Source: Saccoglossus kowalevskii | Lineage: Eukaryota; Hemichordata; Enteropneusta; Harrimaniidae | Length of the DNA stretch: 26,151 nucleotides | Reading direction: 5' to 3' | Assembly (NCBI RefSeq): GCF_000003605.2 | Contig: NW_003145791.1 | Location: forward strand, 181,165-207,315 | Part shown: piece by piece, positions 11,830 to 22,317 of the stretch | Position numbering within the stretch: position 1 is the first letter of the stretch | Layout of the letters: each line of letters opens with the position of its first letter | The notes under the pieces: generated by a model | What the model was told of the DNA's origin: nothing | Database searches by the model: none | The model's input: only the letters and a program-made list of their open reading frames with translations | Program-made: the position numbers and the translations under genes

Positions 11830-12574
11830 CTAGGGTTGTAATACTGTTCATGAAACATGACCAAGCAGATTGCTTACAGAGAATTATAAGTTGACAATGG
11901 CTTTGACATTTCTTATCAGATTAATTGTGACCAACCATGACCCATTCTGTTCAATATCACTCACGCTATTGCATTTCTATTTTTTTCAATAATAATAATA
12001 AATCCTTGATTGTACTAAGGTCCTTGAGGTCAGAAAATAGAATAACAAAATGATACAAAATATTACTGTAAAATGTGTGTGACAGCTTTATGACCTTTGA
12101 CCTCTGGCATAATTAGCATACTGAAAGTACTTCTTTGCATCCCTGTCAGCCTGTGACCAAGAGTTGTTAAATTGAAATTCCATTTCTGGCTTGAGTTGAC
12201 TTTTTGTAATTGATAAAAAAAAAAAAGTCTCATATTATTTCCTATACAAATGTATGTACATGTACTGCGTAAATCTAAGTGTGGTATTACAGAAACAAAT
12301 TCTCACAACATGTTTTCAGTTGTGACTATCATATGCCATAGCATGCTTTGTATCAGACGTACCACGGATATGATGTTTGCAATCTTCCATGCGTTCCAAG
12401 ATCCTGCCTTACTTTGACGTCATTGATACCAAAAAAAAAAAAAAAAAAAAAACTCAAACATTTAAAATATATTTTAGAATAATTTCATTTGCAAATCAGT
12501 ACATACCGGTACTCCCACTTGGATCATTAACAGTAACATGTTGGTAATCAGGCACTGTCTATTCTATTTTACAG
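11830..12574. other. Non-coding, end of the intron before the first SYDE exon seen
   Basis: AT-rich sequence with a 22-residue A-run (12431-12452). It ends in a good acceptor: a pyrimidine-rich tract and TTTTACAG finishing at 12574. An in-frame ATG at 12538 lies just inside this stretch and could serve as an alternative start if transcription began nearby. The strong acceptor and matching phase make intron the simpler reading. Confidence 0.7.
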
Positions 12575-13594
12575 ACCCAGCCAGATCAAAGCGTGACATT
12601 CCAAAATCTCCCGATCCAAGGGTAAGACGAGGAAAGATGAATTCCCATCAGGGTCAGGCGGAAGACAACGCTGATTTATTTGAACAGCAGAAAATGTCAA
12701 TGATGCTTCAAACCCTGTCAAAAAGTCGAAAGGTCAGTAAAATGGCACAGACTAAGGTCAGTGGACGTCCAGATATACGATCTGAGGACAGTCTGGATAC
12801 TGACAGTACGATAACATCAGAACAAAGTATTGACGAGGAAGACTGTCGGTATGCTCTGAAGAAATCATCTATTGGACGACCGCTTGAAATTGATTTGACT
12901 GGGTTCTTGAAGTATCGGAGAGACTCTGCCTCAAGATCAAAAGGTGATGTTCTTGCTTTGTCAGGAATATTATTTTTGCGAATTCATGGTGGTCGGAAAC
13001 TTGCAACATTGCGGAACCAAACCAGAGAAATGTACGGCGTTGTGGAGGTGGATTCGGAAGCCAAGGCCAGGACTTGTAGTATCTATGCCAAAGACGAATT
13101 CACATGGGATGAAAATTTTGAGATTGAACTTGAGAATTCACAGGAACTGAATTTAATGATATACAGCTGCGAAGGCGATACCAAACACAAACTTTGTTAC
13201 AAGGGACTTGTGCGGCTTGTGTCGCTATTCAGGGAAAATAAAAATGTTCTCCATCAGCTTGCCTTGAAACTTGAGCCTCGTGGAATTCTTTACACTTCTT
13301 TGTCTTTCACGGAGAGTACAGTCTCTCTGAAACGGACACCTTCCATGAACCGCAGTGGTGTCTTTGGTGTAACCTTAGAGAGTGTTGTCAGGCGAGAACG
13401 ATCAGGAACAAATGTTCCGTTAATAGTGCAAAAGTGTGTGCGAGAAATCGAAGATAGGGGCCTTGATTTGATTGGTGTCTACAGAGTATGTGGGTCTGCC
13501 AAGAGGAAAAAGAGTTTGAAATGCGAGTTTGATCAGAATAGTGCAAGTGTCAACATATCAGCTGAAATCTGTCCTGATATTAACGTGATTACAG
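12575..13594 (+). CDS. SYDE: SYDE exon: linker, C2 domain and first part of RhoGAP
   Basis: It opens in phase 1 after TTTTACAG and closes in phase 1 before GTGAGT. The first 125 or so residues are basic and Ser-rich, with an acidic Asp/Ser run (SEDSLDTDSTI), and are probably disordered. The C2 domain begins at LSGILFLRIHGG (about 12958). It lacks the paired Asp residues of calcium-binding C2 loops: the loop-3 region reads YSCEGDTKHKL. It is therefore probably calcium-independent. The RhoGAP fold starts at GVFGVTLESVV (about 13354) and includes the arginine finger at 13483-13485. The exon ends at PDINVITG. Confidence 0.92.
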
Positions 13595-16500
13595 GTGAGT
13601 TTTATTCACACATTATTTAACTTTTTGAACAACAAAGTAAAAAGTTTTCTTCTTTCATAACATAACCTATATCTTTCAAAATTGTTGATCAAGACATCTT
13701 GTCAACTATGTGTTTAAAATTAAACCGAAAAGTACTTGTTTTGGTGGAAAAATATATGACATTCAAAAACTTCTCATCTCTGCATCTGTTAATAGTCTAT
13801 AGTTATTTGGTAGTAGCTAGAAAACAAAGGCAGATAAAAACCAAAACAAAAAACAAGATGTGATTGTTTAGCCTACAGCAGTACAAAAGTTTCTGACAAG
13901 TAGTCAGTCAGTAGAGCGTCTTCTTCAAAACAAAGTTGATAATATATGGAAGTCAATCCATGGACCCTACATACTAAGTATCAAAGCAATTAAGCAGGCT
14001 TTGAAAAGTTGAAAATAACATTTTTACCCAAAAATGACAAAAATATTCTTACTTCTTGTTAGGATTTTGCATTGATCCACTAAATTTGCGTTTTTACATG
14101 CAGTACAAAACACTGTGAACTCATTAATTATTTGCTGGCTTTTAATTTTGCTCTTTTCGCTGATAAGTCAAATTCACTTTTTTCAAAGACAAATTTGATA
14201 AAATTGTGTTGGCATTGAAGGAGTACTGGTAATAGGCAATATTGAAGATCACCAAGGCGAATTCCCTCATGTAACATTATAATAGAACTCATTTTTTTTA
14301 CCGAAAAACAGAAGAATGTACACAAAACTTCTAAACAGTTACAGCAAATACTAATGTTTGCCTTGATAGTAAATACTAAGAGCGGATTGGTTTAGTGATC
14401 AACCAATCACATAGGTTCACTGATTACAACTGAAATTGTTATAATTTCATGTTCTTTTTATGCACTTGAAAACTTGTATCAGAATTCCACACATATGCTG
14501 TAGTGGGACAGTCATCTCTGTATAATTTTACTGGCCTTAGTGATAACATTGCCTCAGTGACATCACAATTCTCTCAGTGCATACTAATATAGTCATGTTG
14601 TCTTCATCTTGTGCATTAACTCATTGCTTTGGGGAATGACTCCATAACGAAGTGTAAAGGATCTTGGAGACCTTGTCATGTTCTGAGACTCAAATCACGT
14701 TCCAATGAAATGCAAAATAATACCCAACAAATAATACGTTTTTTTATTTATCAGTACTCTAACCAACCTGAGTTGTCATTGGTGTGACATGATTTTTCCG
14801 GATATATAAATTCAGATCTGTTAAGAAATCAAACACTATATTCACTGATAGTTTCATTGCAATGTTTATTTTGTCAAGATTCAAGGACAGATTGTATGAT
14901 TTTAGAGTAATGGTTACTCATCACACTAGTATGCCCACGTAATTTTACAGAGGATGTGACTCCTGCTTTGTCGTACTGTTTGTGATACAAGTACATTTTA
15001 GTTCATTGCACTTTGTGATTTGAAGAGCTGTTTTTAGCCGCTGGGTTGATGACTTCACAATACATAATTTCTTGTCTGTGAATATCCTCACATCTTTAGC
15101 TGTTTTGAAGTACACTGTAAAGACTCTTATATGTACTGTAATGTCATGTAATGTTTTCATGTCTGGACTGTAGTTTTGTAAATTATACTATCTTTTGGTC
15201 ATTATGAAAATCATTACCAAAATTATGCTGGCATTTATTATAACTACACATAATGGAACTTGTATTAAATTATCTCGACAATATAAATTTTGCGATGGAA
15301 TATCCTGATTAATATCTTCATTGAAATTAATAGATATTTTCCATAATTTGCCATGTTCAAGCTATATCAATAATTAATATCGTAAATGTAATTGGCAGAT
15401 TTCTCTCCTCACATTGACAGATGTATCAGCCAGCCCATGACAATACCAATATAAATCTAGATTATCCCACACCATTACATGACAACAATATTGATATTAT
15501 TGTTGATCAGCCCACATCATTACCTGATGACAATGAGAGTGATTCATCATGAGTGTCATTCACACGCTGTTTGTTAAATCACTCTAGACCCAAGCTCCAG
15601 ACTGTTCCTGATCTAGCAAATAACTTACCCAAGTTTTTCTGTGAGAATTCGTCAAAGTTAAATCTATTTGCATCTGTTTCAAGGGAAAAATTCACCAGCA
15701 TTCAGAATTGTTTGAATTACTGCAGCCCATGATAAGAAACTGGCCTTGAATCCACACTCATCACAACACTGTTAACATTTGGACACACTGAATACATATG
15801 AAATTTGTTTCATTACATTTTTACCACAATTCACACCAATTCAGATCATCAAATGTGTTACATAATACTCTCAAAAATTTAATCCATATGAGAGTTGTCA
15901 GTTAAATTTTTTACGAATCTTTATTTGTTCTTAAATGCCATCGGCCCATTGTGAAATGGGTTGTCAGTTTAAAGACCACAATGGACGACGATGTTTACAA
16001 TGTTATTTTATTTATTTCAGGTTGTTTAAAAGATTACCTTAGAGAACTACCAGAGCCATTGTTCACTAATTCCCTGTGTCAGAAACTAATGGAAATACTG
16101 ATGGCTCCAGAAGCCGACCCTAAAGCCAGTGCCGAACTAGTGCTTAAATTGATGTCTGATCTACCACAAGCCAATCAGGTAGCGTTACCATCTGTTCTTT
16201 GCTTAAGTTGGTGTCATCATTGTACTTTCTAGATTGTCATCTATTTTACTAGTACATTTGATTTGGGGTTTACAGTTAACGCTTTCTAGAATCCATCATC
16301 ATGCATATGATGTATTCATTTGCCTCCATATTTGACAATTGTGAATGATTCTAATTTGCATATAATAATCAGCATTTCCATATATGGTAATAGTAAAATT
16401 AGACTAATTTTCATATAATAATCAGCATTTTTATATGTGGTGATTGTAAAATGGAACTAATTTGCATATAACAATCAGCATTTCCATATACGGTAATTGT

Positions 16501-19233
16501 AAAAAGAGACTAATTTGCATATGATAATCAGTATTACCATATATGGTAATTGCAAAATGAGACATTTTTTTGCACAGTATTCCATGATTACATATATTGC
16601 TGTGCTTAGATTTGATAATCTAATGTATGTGGTTCGTGAAAAAATAGATCTTCACAATAAGTTGAAAAGAACAGGTAAAATAATCTTGTGATTTTATGAT
16701 ATATTTTTTCAGGACACTTTAGAATTTCTCCTAGATCATCTGAAACTGATTGCTGCACATGCTGGTAACAATAAGATGAATACCTTCAACCTGGCTGTTT
16801 GCTTTGGTCCTGTGTTGATGTCACCAACACCTACTAGCGAGAGAGACTATGTTGCCGCTATAGACTTTGAAAAGCATATTGAAGTGCTCCAACACTTACT
16901 CGATATCTGGCCAGAGGAGGATGGTAAGATGTACTTTATTGACCCCATATGAAACTACAACTCTGTCAAGAGTCATACCTTACTTCTTTCAATGTGTAAA
17001 TAAGCTGTATTTTAGCTTTTTCTTGCACTGCACACGAGAATTTGCAAGCACACAATGGGAGTCTGTGCAGTTAGTGCGTCTGTATGTATTTCTGTGTGTG
17101 TGTCTGTGTCTGTCTCACTAACCACATGTTGGTTTTTGATGAAACTTGATGCATAGATGCTCTGGGCTAATGAACAGATTTGATTAGGTTTTGGTTTAGA
17201 TCCTTGCATATTAATTACCTAATTTGCATGATAAATTAATAATTTGCATGTTTCTTGACTGTTCCGCTGATACCTGAAGAACCACTCATTGGATTTTGAT
17301 GAAACTTGGTTCATAGATGCTCTGGGGTAATCCACAGACGTGATTATTTCAATGTTGAAAAACATGCATATTGATTATCTGATTAATATTAGACATTTTC
17401 TGATATCTCGAAAAATCAGATTTAAATTGCACTTGTGGTAGATGTGCAATGAAATAAATTAGACTGAAAAACACAGATCTTAAAACAAATTTATTTTCTG
17501 TGAGAATTATAAAATTTTGGAGCACATTGTTTTTATATTGTGCATCTCCAGTAGCAGACAAATATGACTGGTAATTGCCAAGCTTTCTGTTTGAAAGGCT
17601 AATCTGAAATTTTGAATTAATTTTCAATATGCCTCCAATACAATCAGCACACAGGAGTTTTTTTTATAAGCTTTCTTTGATTTATCATGGATCACATGAA
17701 GAGCTAAATCATACATTGTACATGTACTAGTGGCTCTTACCTCTTCATACAAGCAATCATACCTCAAATTTGATGTTTGGTGAAAATGACATTTTATCAA
17801 CAAATTTCATATTTTATCTTTATGCAATCTGTTTTGATCATTACGAAATAGCAACATGCTGATCATGTCAATTCTATTCCACCCTAGTGGCTTTGTTTTC
17901 GTTACACAAAGCCCTCTTTATGAAATACATGTACATGTGGATATGTTCATAATACCGCTGGCACACCCCTTTTATCAAACAGTCTGGGCTGCCACTTGCC
18001 TTTATAATGGCAAATTATATTTACAATTGGGTACAAAAAAATTGTGTGATTTAACCACCAATGGCCCAACCTTCTGGCAAAATGGTCATTGACTCCCGTG
18101 TGTGAAGCATACAATGGGAGTCTTTGCAGTTAGCATGTCTGTATTTCTGTGTGTGTGTCAGTCTTTTACACTGATATCTCAAGAACCATATGTTGGTATT
18201 TTTATGAAACTTGAAGCATAGGTGTTCTGGGCTAATATACAGATTTGATTAGGTTTTGGTTAAATCCATGCATATTAATTACCTAATTTGCATGATAGGT
18301 AATTGGCCAATTTTCGGCTTTTCAACGTGTATTTCAAGTACTAATCACATTTCAATGCAACTTGGTACATAGATGTCAGGGCAATGCACAGACCTGACTG
18401 GTTTTAGGTGAATAATATTTGCATATTAATTACCCAATTTGCTTAATTGATCAATTTTCAGCTATTTATCTTATTTTTAATGAATCTTGGTATACTCTGA
18501 GACAATGCGATGATAGAATTATTTTTTTAGTTTATATACATCCGTAGTAACTGATTAATTTGCATAATAATTCATTTGGTTCATCCACAGACATGACAAG
18601 TTTTATGTTGAAAAACATACATATGCATTATCCAATTATTATTAGCCCATTTCTGATATCTCAGAAAATGAGATTTAAATTGAATTTGTCACAGAGGTGC
18701 TCTGGAATTAATTAGACTGAAAACCATATAAAATCTAATGTATGTTCTGCAAGTATTATAAATAATGTGAATCACATTGTTTTCATGTTGTGCATCTCAA
18801 ATAGCACACAAATATTAGTTGCCAAGCTTCTTGTTTGAAAGGCTGATCTTAAATTCATTTTAATATGTCTCTAATACTCTCAGCAATACTCCCATGGAGT
18901 TGAGTTCTTTCTAAGCTTTATTTGATTTAATTTGTCATCAGCTTCAAAACTGTAAATTAAACATCACTAAACACCTTGTTTATATCTGGTGTGCTAATAC
19001 AACACCATTTTTAAAACGATTCCTCAATGTGAGATTCCTAATTTTGTTCCCATCTTGTTTCAGAACGTGTCGCCATCAAAATGCGACTCACAGAAAAATC
19101 GGTGAAGAACAAGAATGATAGCCAGGAGGATGATAGCTGTTACCATAGTATTGATGACTTGGATGATGCTCCGACAACTGCTAAGGCTGAAGAACATTGG
19201 GATTCAGAAAATCTTGAGGTCTCGGCATGTTAG
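12575..19233 (+). CDS. SYDE: SYDE/syd-1 family Rho GTPase-activating protein, last four exons
   Basis: Join of 12575-13594, 16021-16178, 16713-16923 and 19064-19233, giving 519 residues in the window; the N-terminus is missing. Order: a charged, Ser-rich segment (residues 1-125), a C2 domain (about 127-249), a RhoGAP domain (about 262-463) and a short acidic tail. C2 followed directly by RhoGAP is the SYDE1/SYDE2 and invertebrate syd-1 arrangement. These proteins act at the plasma membrane of neurons and at presynaptic sites, where they speed GTP hydrolysis by Rho-family GTPases. The arginine finger is present in GVYRVCG (Arg 304, 13483-13485), with Lys 344 before DYLRELPEPL and Asn 419 in NLAVCFGPVL, so an active GAP is expected. 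Splice phases agree throughout (1, 1, 0, 1). Invertebrate syd-1 also has an upstream PDZ domain; none is visible here. Orthology to SYDE1 or SYDE2 specifically cannot be set. Confidence 0.92.
13595..16020 (+). other. SYDE intron within the RhoGAP domain (2426 bp)
   Basis: Donor GTGAGT at 13595 and acceptor TTATTTCAG ending at 16020, both phase 1. Contents are AT-rich. A segment near 13918-14040 (beginning CTTCAAAACAAAGTTGATAA, then GAAAAGTTGAAAATAAC) resembles copies at 24105-24131 and 25380-25680, so it is a dispersed repeat. A short frame at 15421-15552 follows a fair acceptor-like CACATTGACAG but would terminate the protein if spliced in. Confidence 0.85.
16021..16178 (+). CDS. SYDE: SYDE exon: middle of the RhoGAP domain
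   Basis: Two bases complete the glycine codon begun in the previous exon, followed by 52 codons. It encodes CLKDYLRELPEPLF, a hallmark RhoGAP motif that forms part of the GTPase-binding surface, and ends at ...LPQANQ in phase 0. The donor GTAGCG is weaker than the others. Reading past it meets a stop after about 17 codons, which supports splicing here. Confidence 0.92.
16179..16712 (+). other. SYDE intron holding a 53-bp tandem repeat (534 bp)
   Basis: Phase-0 intron from GTAGCG to ATTTTTTCAG. About 40% of it is a four-copy 53-bp array described separately. The rest is AT-rich with no other signal. Confidence 0.88.
16353..16564. repeat. 53-bp tandem repeat, four copies
   Basis: Units start at 16353, 16406, 16459 and 16512, exactly 53 bases apart. 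Each contains an AATTTGCATAT block and a CCATATATGG-like block about 12 bases later. Copies 1, 3 and 4 keep ATTTGCAT, the octamer bound by POU/Oct factors. Copies 1 and 4 keep CCATATATGG, a perfect CArg-type SRF site; copy 3 has one change and copy 2 has lost both motifs. Function is inference; the period and copies are seen directly. Confidence 0.92.
16713..16923 (+). CDS. SYDE: SYDE exon: C-terminal half of the RhoGAP domain
   Basis: Starts in phase 0 and ends in phase 1 before GTAAGA. It encodes DTLEFLLDHLKLIAAHA, then NLAVCFGPVLMSP with the conserved Asn of RhoGAPs (16788-16790), then DYVAAIDFEKHIEVLQHLL, the closing helix typical of SYDE proteins. No key residue is missing. Confidence 0.93.
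17052..17684. repeat. Large intronic direct repeat, copy A
   Basis: Begins ACAATGGGAGTCTGTGCAG and ends near AAGCTTTCTTTGATTTA, as copy B does. Inside it, a module of about 130-180 bp recurs: GATGAAACTTG, CATAGATGCTCTGGG, ACAGA.GTGATT, then CATATTAATTACC and AATTTGCAT. A CT/GT-rich tract lies near the 5' end. This is probably a member of a dispersed family with internal sub-repeats; no coding frame is convincing. Confidence 0.8.
18111..18929. repeat. Large intronic direct repeat, copy B
   Basis: Same orientation and same ends as copy A, which lies about 430 bp upstream. It is about 190 bp longer because it carries extra copies of the internal module (near 18340-18520). Just before it, GACTCCC (18091-18097) pairs with GGGAGTC (18116-18122) inside the repeat's first bases, giving a small hairpin at the left end. 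That is reminiscent of transposon termini but not diagnostic. Confidence 0.8.
19064..19233 (+). CDS. SYDE: SYDE terminal coding exon with acidic tail and TAG stop
   Basis: Two bases complete a Glu codon, followed by 55 residues and TAG at 19231-19233. It starts basic (RVAIKMRLTEKSVKNKN) and then turns acidic (DSQEDDSCYHSIDDLDD). Only about 56 residues follow the RhoGAP domain, shorter than the tails of vertebrate SYDE proteins as I recall them. A further downstream exon is not excluded, but an in-frame stop here followed by a long AT-rich UTR argues against one in this isoform. Confidence 0.88.
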
Positions 19234-19845
19234 CATCTCAGCCTAGCAACCAGCTATGTGGATACAGTATGCAAGAAACATGGGGGTGACCTGAAGGCAG
19301 TTGCATGATCAGAAAGCTGCTTTGGTGATCGTAACCATGGTAGCAGTTTTCTAGAGATCATACAGTCCCACCATAAGGGTTTTATAAGTTGTATAACGCC
19401 AAGCACGCAAGAGTGTCACAAAAAACGCTGTACAATTCTTTTTAACCCAAATTTCTGAACTTGAAATGGAATGCTCAGTTATTTGGGCATTATATGATTT
19501 ATGATTAGAAGAATGTGTGAGACAATTATTTCACAGCTTTGCTGCGGAATCCTAGTTGTATACAAATCATCAAGAATGAAATGTGAAGGGCATCCTTTAG
19601 CACCTGCTTTAATAAGGTTGAGTAAAGGGAGCCCTCTATGTCAATTAATGTTAACTTAATGTTCTCTGTAAAAAAAAAAAAATATGTTTCTTTGAAAAGA
19701 ACAAAAGATACTTACTATTAAATTGAAATATATGTAGCGTCCTCATTGTACTGTAATTGTTGAGAACCTGAAGACCATCTTGTACAAACTGTACCAGTTG
19801 GTTTGCATTTGTTATGTGCTTATGAGACGTGGTGCATTAGAAATT

Positions 19846-19916
19846 TGTAAATAATGACTTTTCAAACGAATTATTGTGTATTTAAAAATATTGTGAGAGA
19901 AGAAAATCTGTAAATA
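19846..19916 (+). promoter_or_regulatory. Two Pumilio response elements in the 3' UTR
   Basis: TGTAAATA at 19846-19853 and again at 19909-19916 match the UGUANAUA consensus of PUF proteins exactly. Both are followed by ATGA and are 63 bases apart. PUF proteins repress or localise neuronal mRNAs in animals, which would suit a synaptic gene. The match is seen; the use is inferred. Confidence 0.5.
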
Positions 19917-20021
19917 ATGAATGTTTTTCACTGGGACGCCAAATTATATTTGGTGAGTGTTCACTTGCAACTGGTTTAGACTGTTCTGGCTAGAGGGGGC
20001 TATATGTAAGATTTATTCACT

Positions 20022-20546
20022 ATGGTGAACAAAAACGTGTATTGCCTCCTCCCCGCTGTTCATCGTCAACACCTGTTACCAGTCAAAACCAAAATATTTA
20101 CCTCAAGCTCAGTGATAAATGTTTGTCGAAATGCACAACTTTTACTCTTAGTCGGTGCCAACATTTGTTTGGTTTATTTCTTTAATACAATTAATTTACA
20201 TATTGGATTGCTATCTGCATATATTTGCTTCCAGAGTTGTATCTTTCATTGTACAGCCAATTTTATTGATTTTTACATAGTTTTTTTGCATTGTTGTAAA
20301 ATATTGAATGCCTTTTATGGAATATTTGTGCTTTGTAGTAAATGTAAACTTTGTACAATAGTGTGTTGTACAGTAGACGTGTTCAGCCGATTTTGGAACA
20401 AAACGTCGTCCCATGAAAGTAAACTTTTAACTACGCCCTCATTTTATGTTAGTACATTGAAGATGTATAAATTTCAATGCAAGTCCTTAACATACGAGGA
20501 AATTCATAGTGAATCAGTTCCCCATTGTATTATTTGTAACCTTTGA
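20022..20546 (+). other. Unexplained 174-codon open frame in the 3' UTR
   Basis: An ATG-initiated frame in the sense direction, closed by TGA, about 790 bases after the SYDE stop. The predicted product is hydrophobic and Cys-rich (runs such as CIVCCTVDVF) with no domain I recognise and no clear signal peptide. The local T-richness lowers stop frequency, but a frame of this length is still unusual for such sequence. It could be chance, a remnant of an older exon, or a downstream ORF. I do not claim it is translated. Confidence 0.2.
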
Positions 20547-21839
20547 CCTATGTGCTGTATACTATAACGGAATATTCGGGTCAGCAATAGTTTTTCAAAT
20601 AGCCAAGCATTTCTGTAAATTCTACATCTTACAATGTCATCCATTGAAATTCTGGCAGATGTGGCATTCCCTATAGAAATTGCCTGCCATGAACCTCGCC
20701 TCTTATGTTTTGCTGTGCCTTTAGGCTCTTCTAAATTTACACAGCATTAAAATGTTTTAATTTCCAGGTTTGTGTTAAGTACGATTCGAAGCCGAGTTAC
20801 ATGATGGAATTTTAGCTTGGATAACTTGTGAATGCTGTCACGGCTGATTTTGGTCACTCGACAATGTACACCCCTTTAGGTTCTATTCTAAATTTAAAGA
20901 ATACCTATTTTACTCATATTCCCACTAAAATTGTAAAGCACAACCAGATTTTGTCATAGAACAATTATTTATGACTTCATGGTATTTGTGTTAAAGACTT
21001 CTAGATAATGCAAACTGAACATTTGCATACTAGTGGCGGTGTAATGTTAACTGCACATCAAACTATCCCCGGCAGCATCTACACTGTCCGCTGTGTACAC
21101 CTTGTACCCATGCATGCATGAAGTATTAAAAAAAAAAAAAATTTCTAAAGTTATTGATATAAAAATCAAGCTTTTTTTAACGATGTCGTTTTATTTATAA
21201 ATTGAACACAAGGTAAATGTACGTGTATACAAGATTATTTTCCACCTTGTACAGTAGTACAAAGACACATTTATGTATTAAATACATACGTTGCATGGAA
21301 TACATTGTTTTGAAGCCAAGTATCGGAACAGCACCAACCAATGTATTTTGCTATTCCCAGCCATAGTGAACTTTTAAAGTGATAAAATAATTTTGTGCAA
21401 TATTCATTTTTTATTTTAAAAAGTCATTGTGTATGTAGTTGCTTGTTATGTATACTGTGAAGATTCGGGAGCGAGAGAACAAATTGTCATACTTAAAATG
21501 TACCAAAGAAATGTAAAGCTGTGCTTCGTACTGTGTAGTGTTCAACTTTTCACCGTTTAGTATTGCCACTGTTAATTAAAAAGATGTGATCGTGTAAAAG
21601 TAGTTTCTTGATGTGTGTGGATTGAATGTGCACAGTTGCTGTTACTCGAGGGAATTAAATCGGTTGAAAAGGCAACAGATAAAATGACATGCCTGTATTT
21701 CTGTTGCAAAATACCTAATTTGTGTTGGTGAGTGTATGCTTTTTAATCATTGCCAGTCATGTTTTATGTGGTTCTTTCCAAAAATGTGCATTACAGTCAT
21801 AAATATTTTGTGTTATACTGAAAACATCTATTGAAGGAG

Positions 21840-22210
21840 ACTGCAGGAGAGTAGGTTTGAACCCAGTGCTTATGTCATATATGGATATGGATCTGGAACT
21901 TTATTCTTTAAAATGGCTGCCAGTTGGCCATTTTGAACTCAATTTGAAAAAATAAAATGACCTGCGTCCCATTATGTTCAATGCATGTACTAAGATTAAA
22001 CCAAATTCGACCACCCATGACTGTGATACTGTTTTTAGAATGGTGAAAATGTGCGATTTTGATACATTTTTGGTCCTAAAATGGCTGCCATTCAGCCATC
22101 ATGAGTCGGATCATAAAACAAATACATGTGCGTACATCCGATATAATGTCTAATAATGTATGTGTGAACTGGATCGGTCCAAGCATGCACGCACATAAGT
22201 GAACAGCAGA
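21840..22210. repeat. Dispersed repeat with AAAATGGC hairpin
   Basis: AAAATGGC (21910-21917) and GCCATTTT (21927-21934) form a tight hairpin. A related AAAATGGCTGCCATTCAGCC lies near 22079. Similar cores occur at 10040-10260. It lies within the distal part of the SYDE 3' UTR and would be transcribed with it. Boundaries are approximate. Confidence 0.4.
21900..21905 (-). terminator. Candidate poly(A) signal of the minus-strand gene
   Basis: TTTATT on the plus strand reads AATAAA on the minus strand. It is the first canonical hexamer below the minus-strand stop at 22515, implying a 3' UTR of about 600 bases. The downstream sequence is not strongly GU-rich, so confidence is limited. Confidence 0.35.
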
Positions 22211-22272
22211 TAATAATAGTATTTTTTCTCCTATTCCAGCTTTGCTATGCTGCGAAAAGTGTGGTCAGAGTA

Positions 22273-22317
22273 AATAAAAACAACTGAATGTAAATTCACA
22301 AGGTTTTGTGTGTGTGG
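22273..22317 (+). terminator. Poly(A) signal and GU-rich downstream element of the SYDE-type gene
   Basis: AATAAA at 22273-22278 is followed after 24 bases by GTTTTGTGTGTGTGG (22303-22317), a classic GU-rich downstream element. CA-containing sequence between them (about 22297-22300) offers a cleavage site. It is the best plus-strand polyadenylation site after the stop codon. Confidence 0.65.

Larger units (their letters stand above)
16924..19063 (+). other. Last SYDE intron (2140 bp), mostly repeat
   Basis: Donor GTAAGA at 16924 and acceptor CTTGTTTCAG ending at 19063, phase 1. Two related repeat blocks (17052-17684 and 18111-18929) fill two thirds of it. The part between them (17685-18110) is unremarkable apart from a hairpin at 18091-18122. 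Confidence 0.88.
19234..22295 (+). other. Long 3' UTR of the SYDE-type gene
   Basis: From the TAG to the predicted cleavage region just after AATAAA at 22273. About 3.06 kb if the distal site is used. Weaker internal sites exist: ATTAAA at 20746-20751 followed by GGTTTGTGTT, and ATTAAA at 21575-21580 followed by GATGTGTGTGG. The region holds two Pumilio-type motifs, a 174-codon open frame and a repeat-like area near 21840-22210. No intron is apparent. Transcript data would fix the end. Confidence 0.6.

Noticed and set aside
12538-12574. ATG at 12538 as the start of the SYDE-type protein
   Set aside because: The next 12 codons overlap a strong pyrimidine tract and acceptor, and the region before the C2 domain normally continues upstream. 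Kept only as an alternative.
12944-13150. 68-codon frame overlapping the C2 domain
   Set aside because: Out-of-frame shadow of the SYDE exon.
15421-15552. Acceptor-like CACATTGACAG followed by an ATG frame of 43 codons, a possible extra SYDE exon
   Set aside because: Joined in phase to the previous exon it stops after a few codons and would break the RhoGAP domain; the 13594 to 16021 junction restores the family motif exactly.
16353-16564. Regular repeats as a CRISPR array
   Set aside because: Units are contiguous, with no unique spacers, in an animal intron; it is a tandem satellite.
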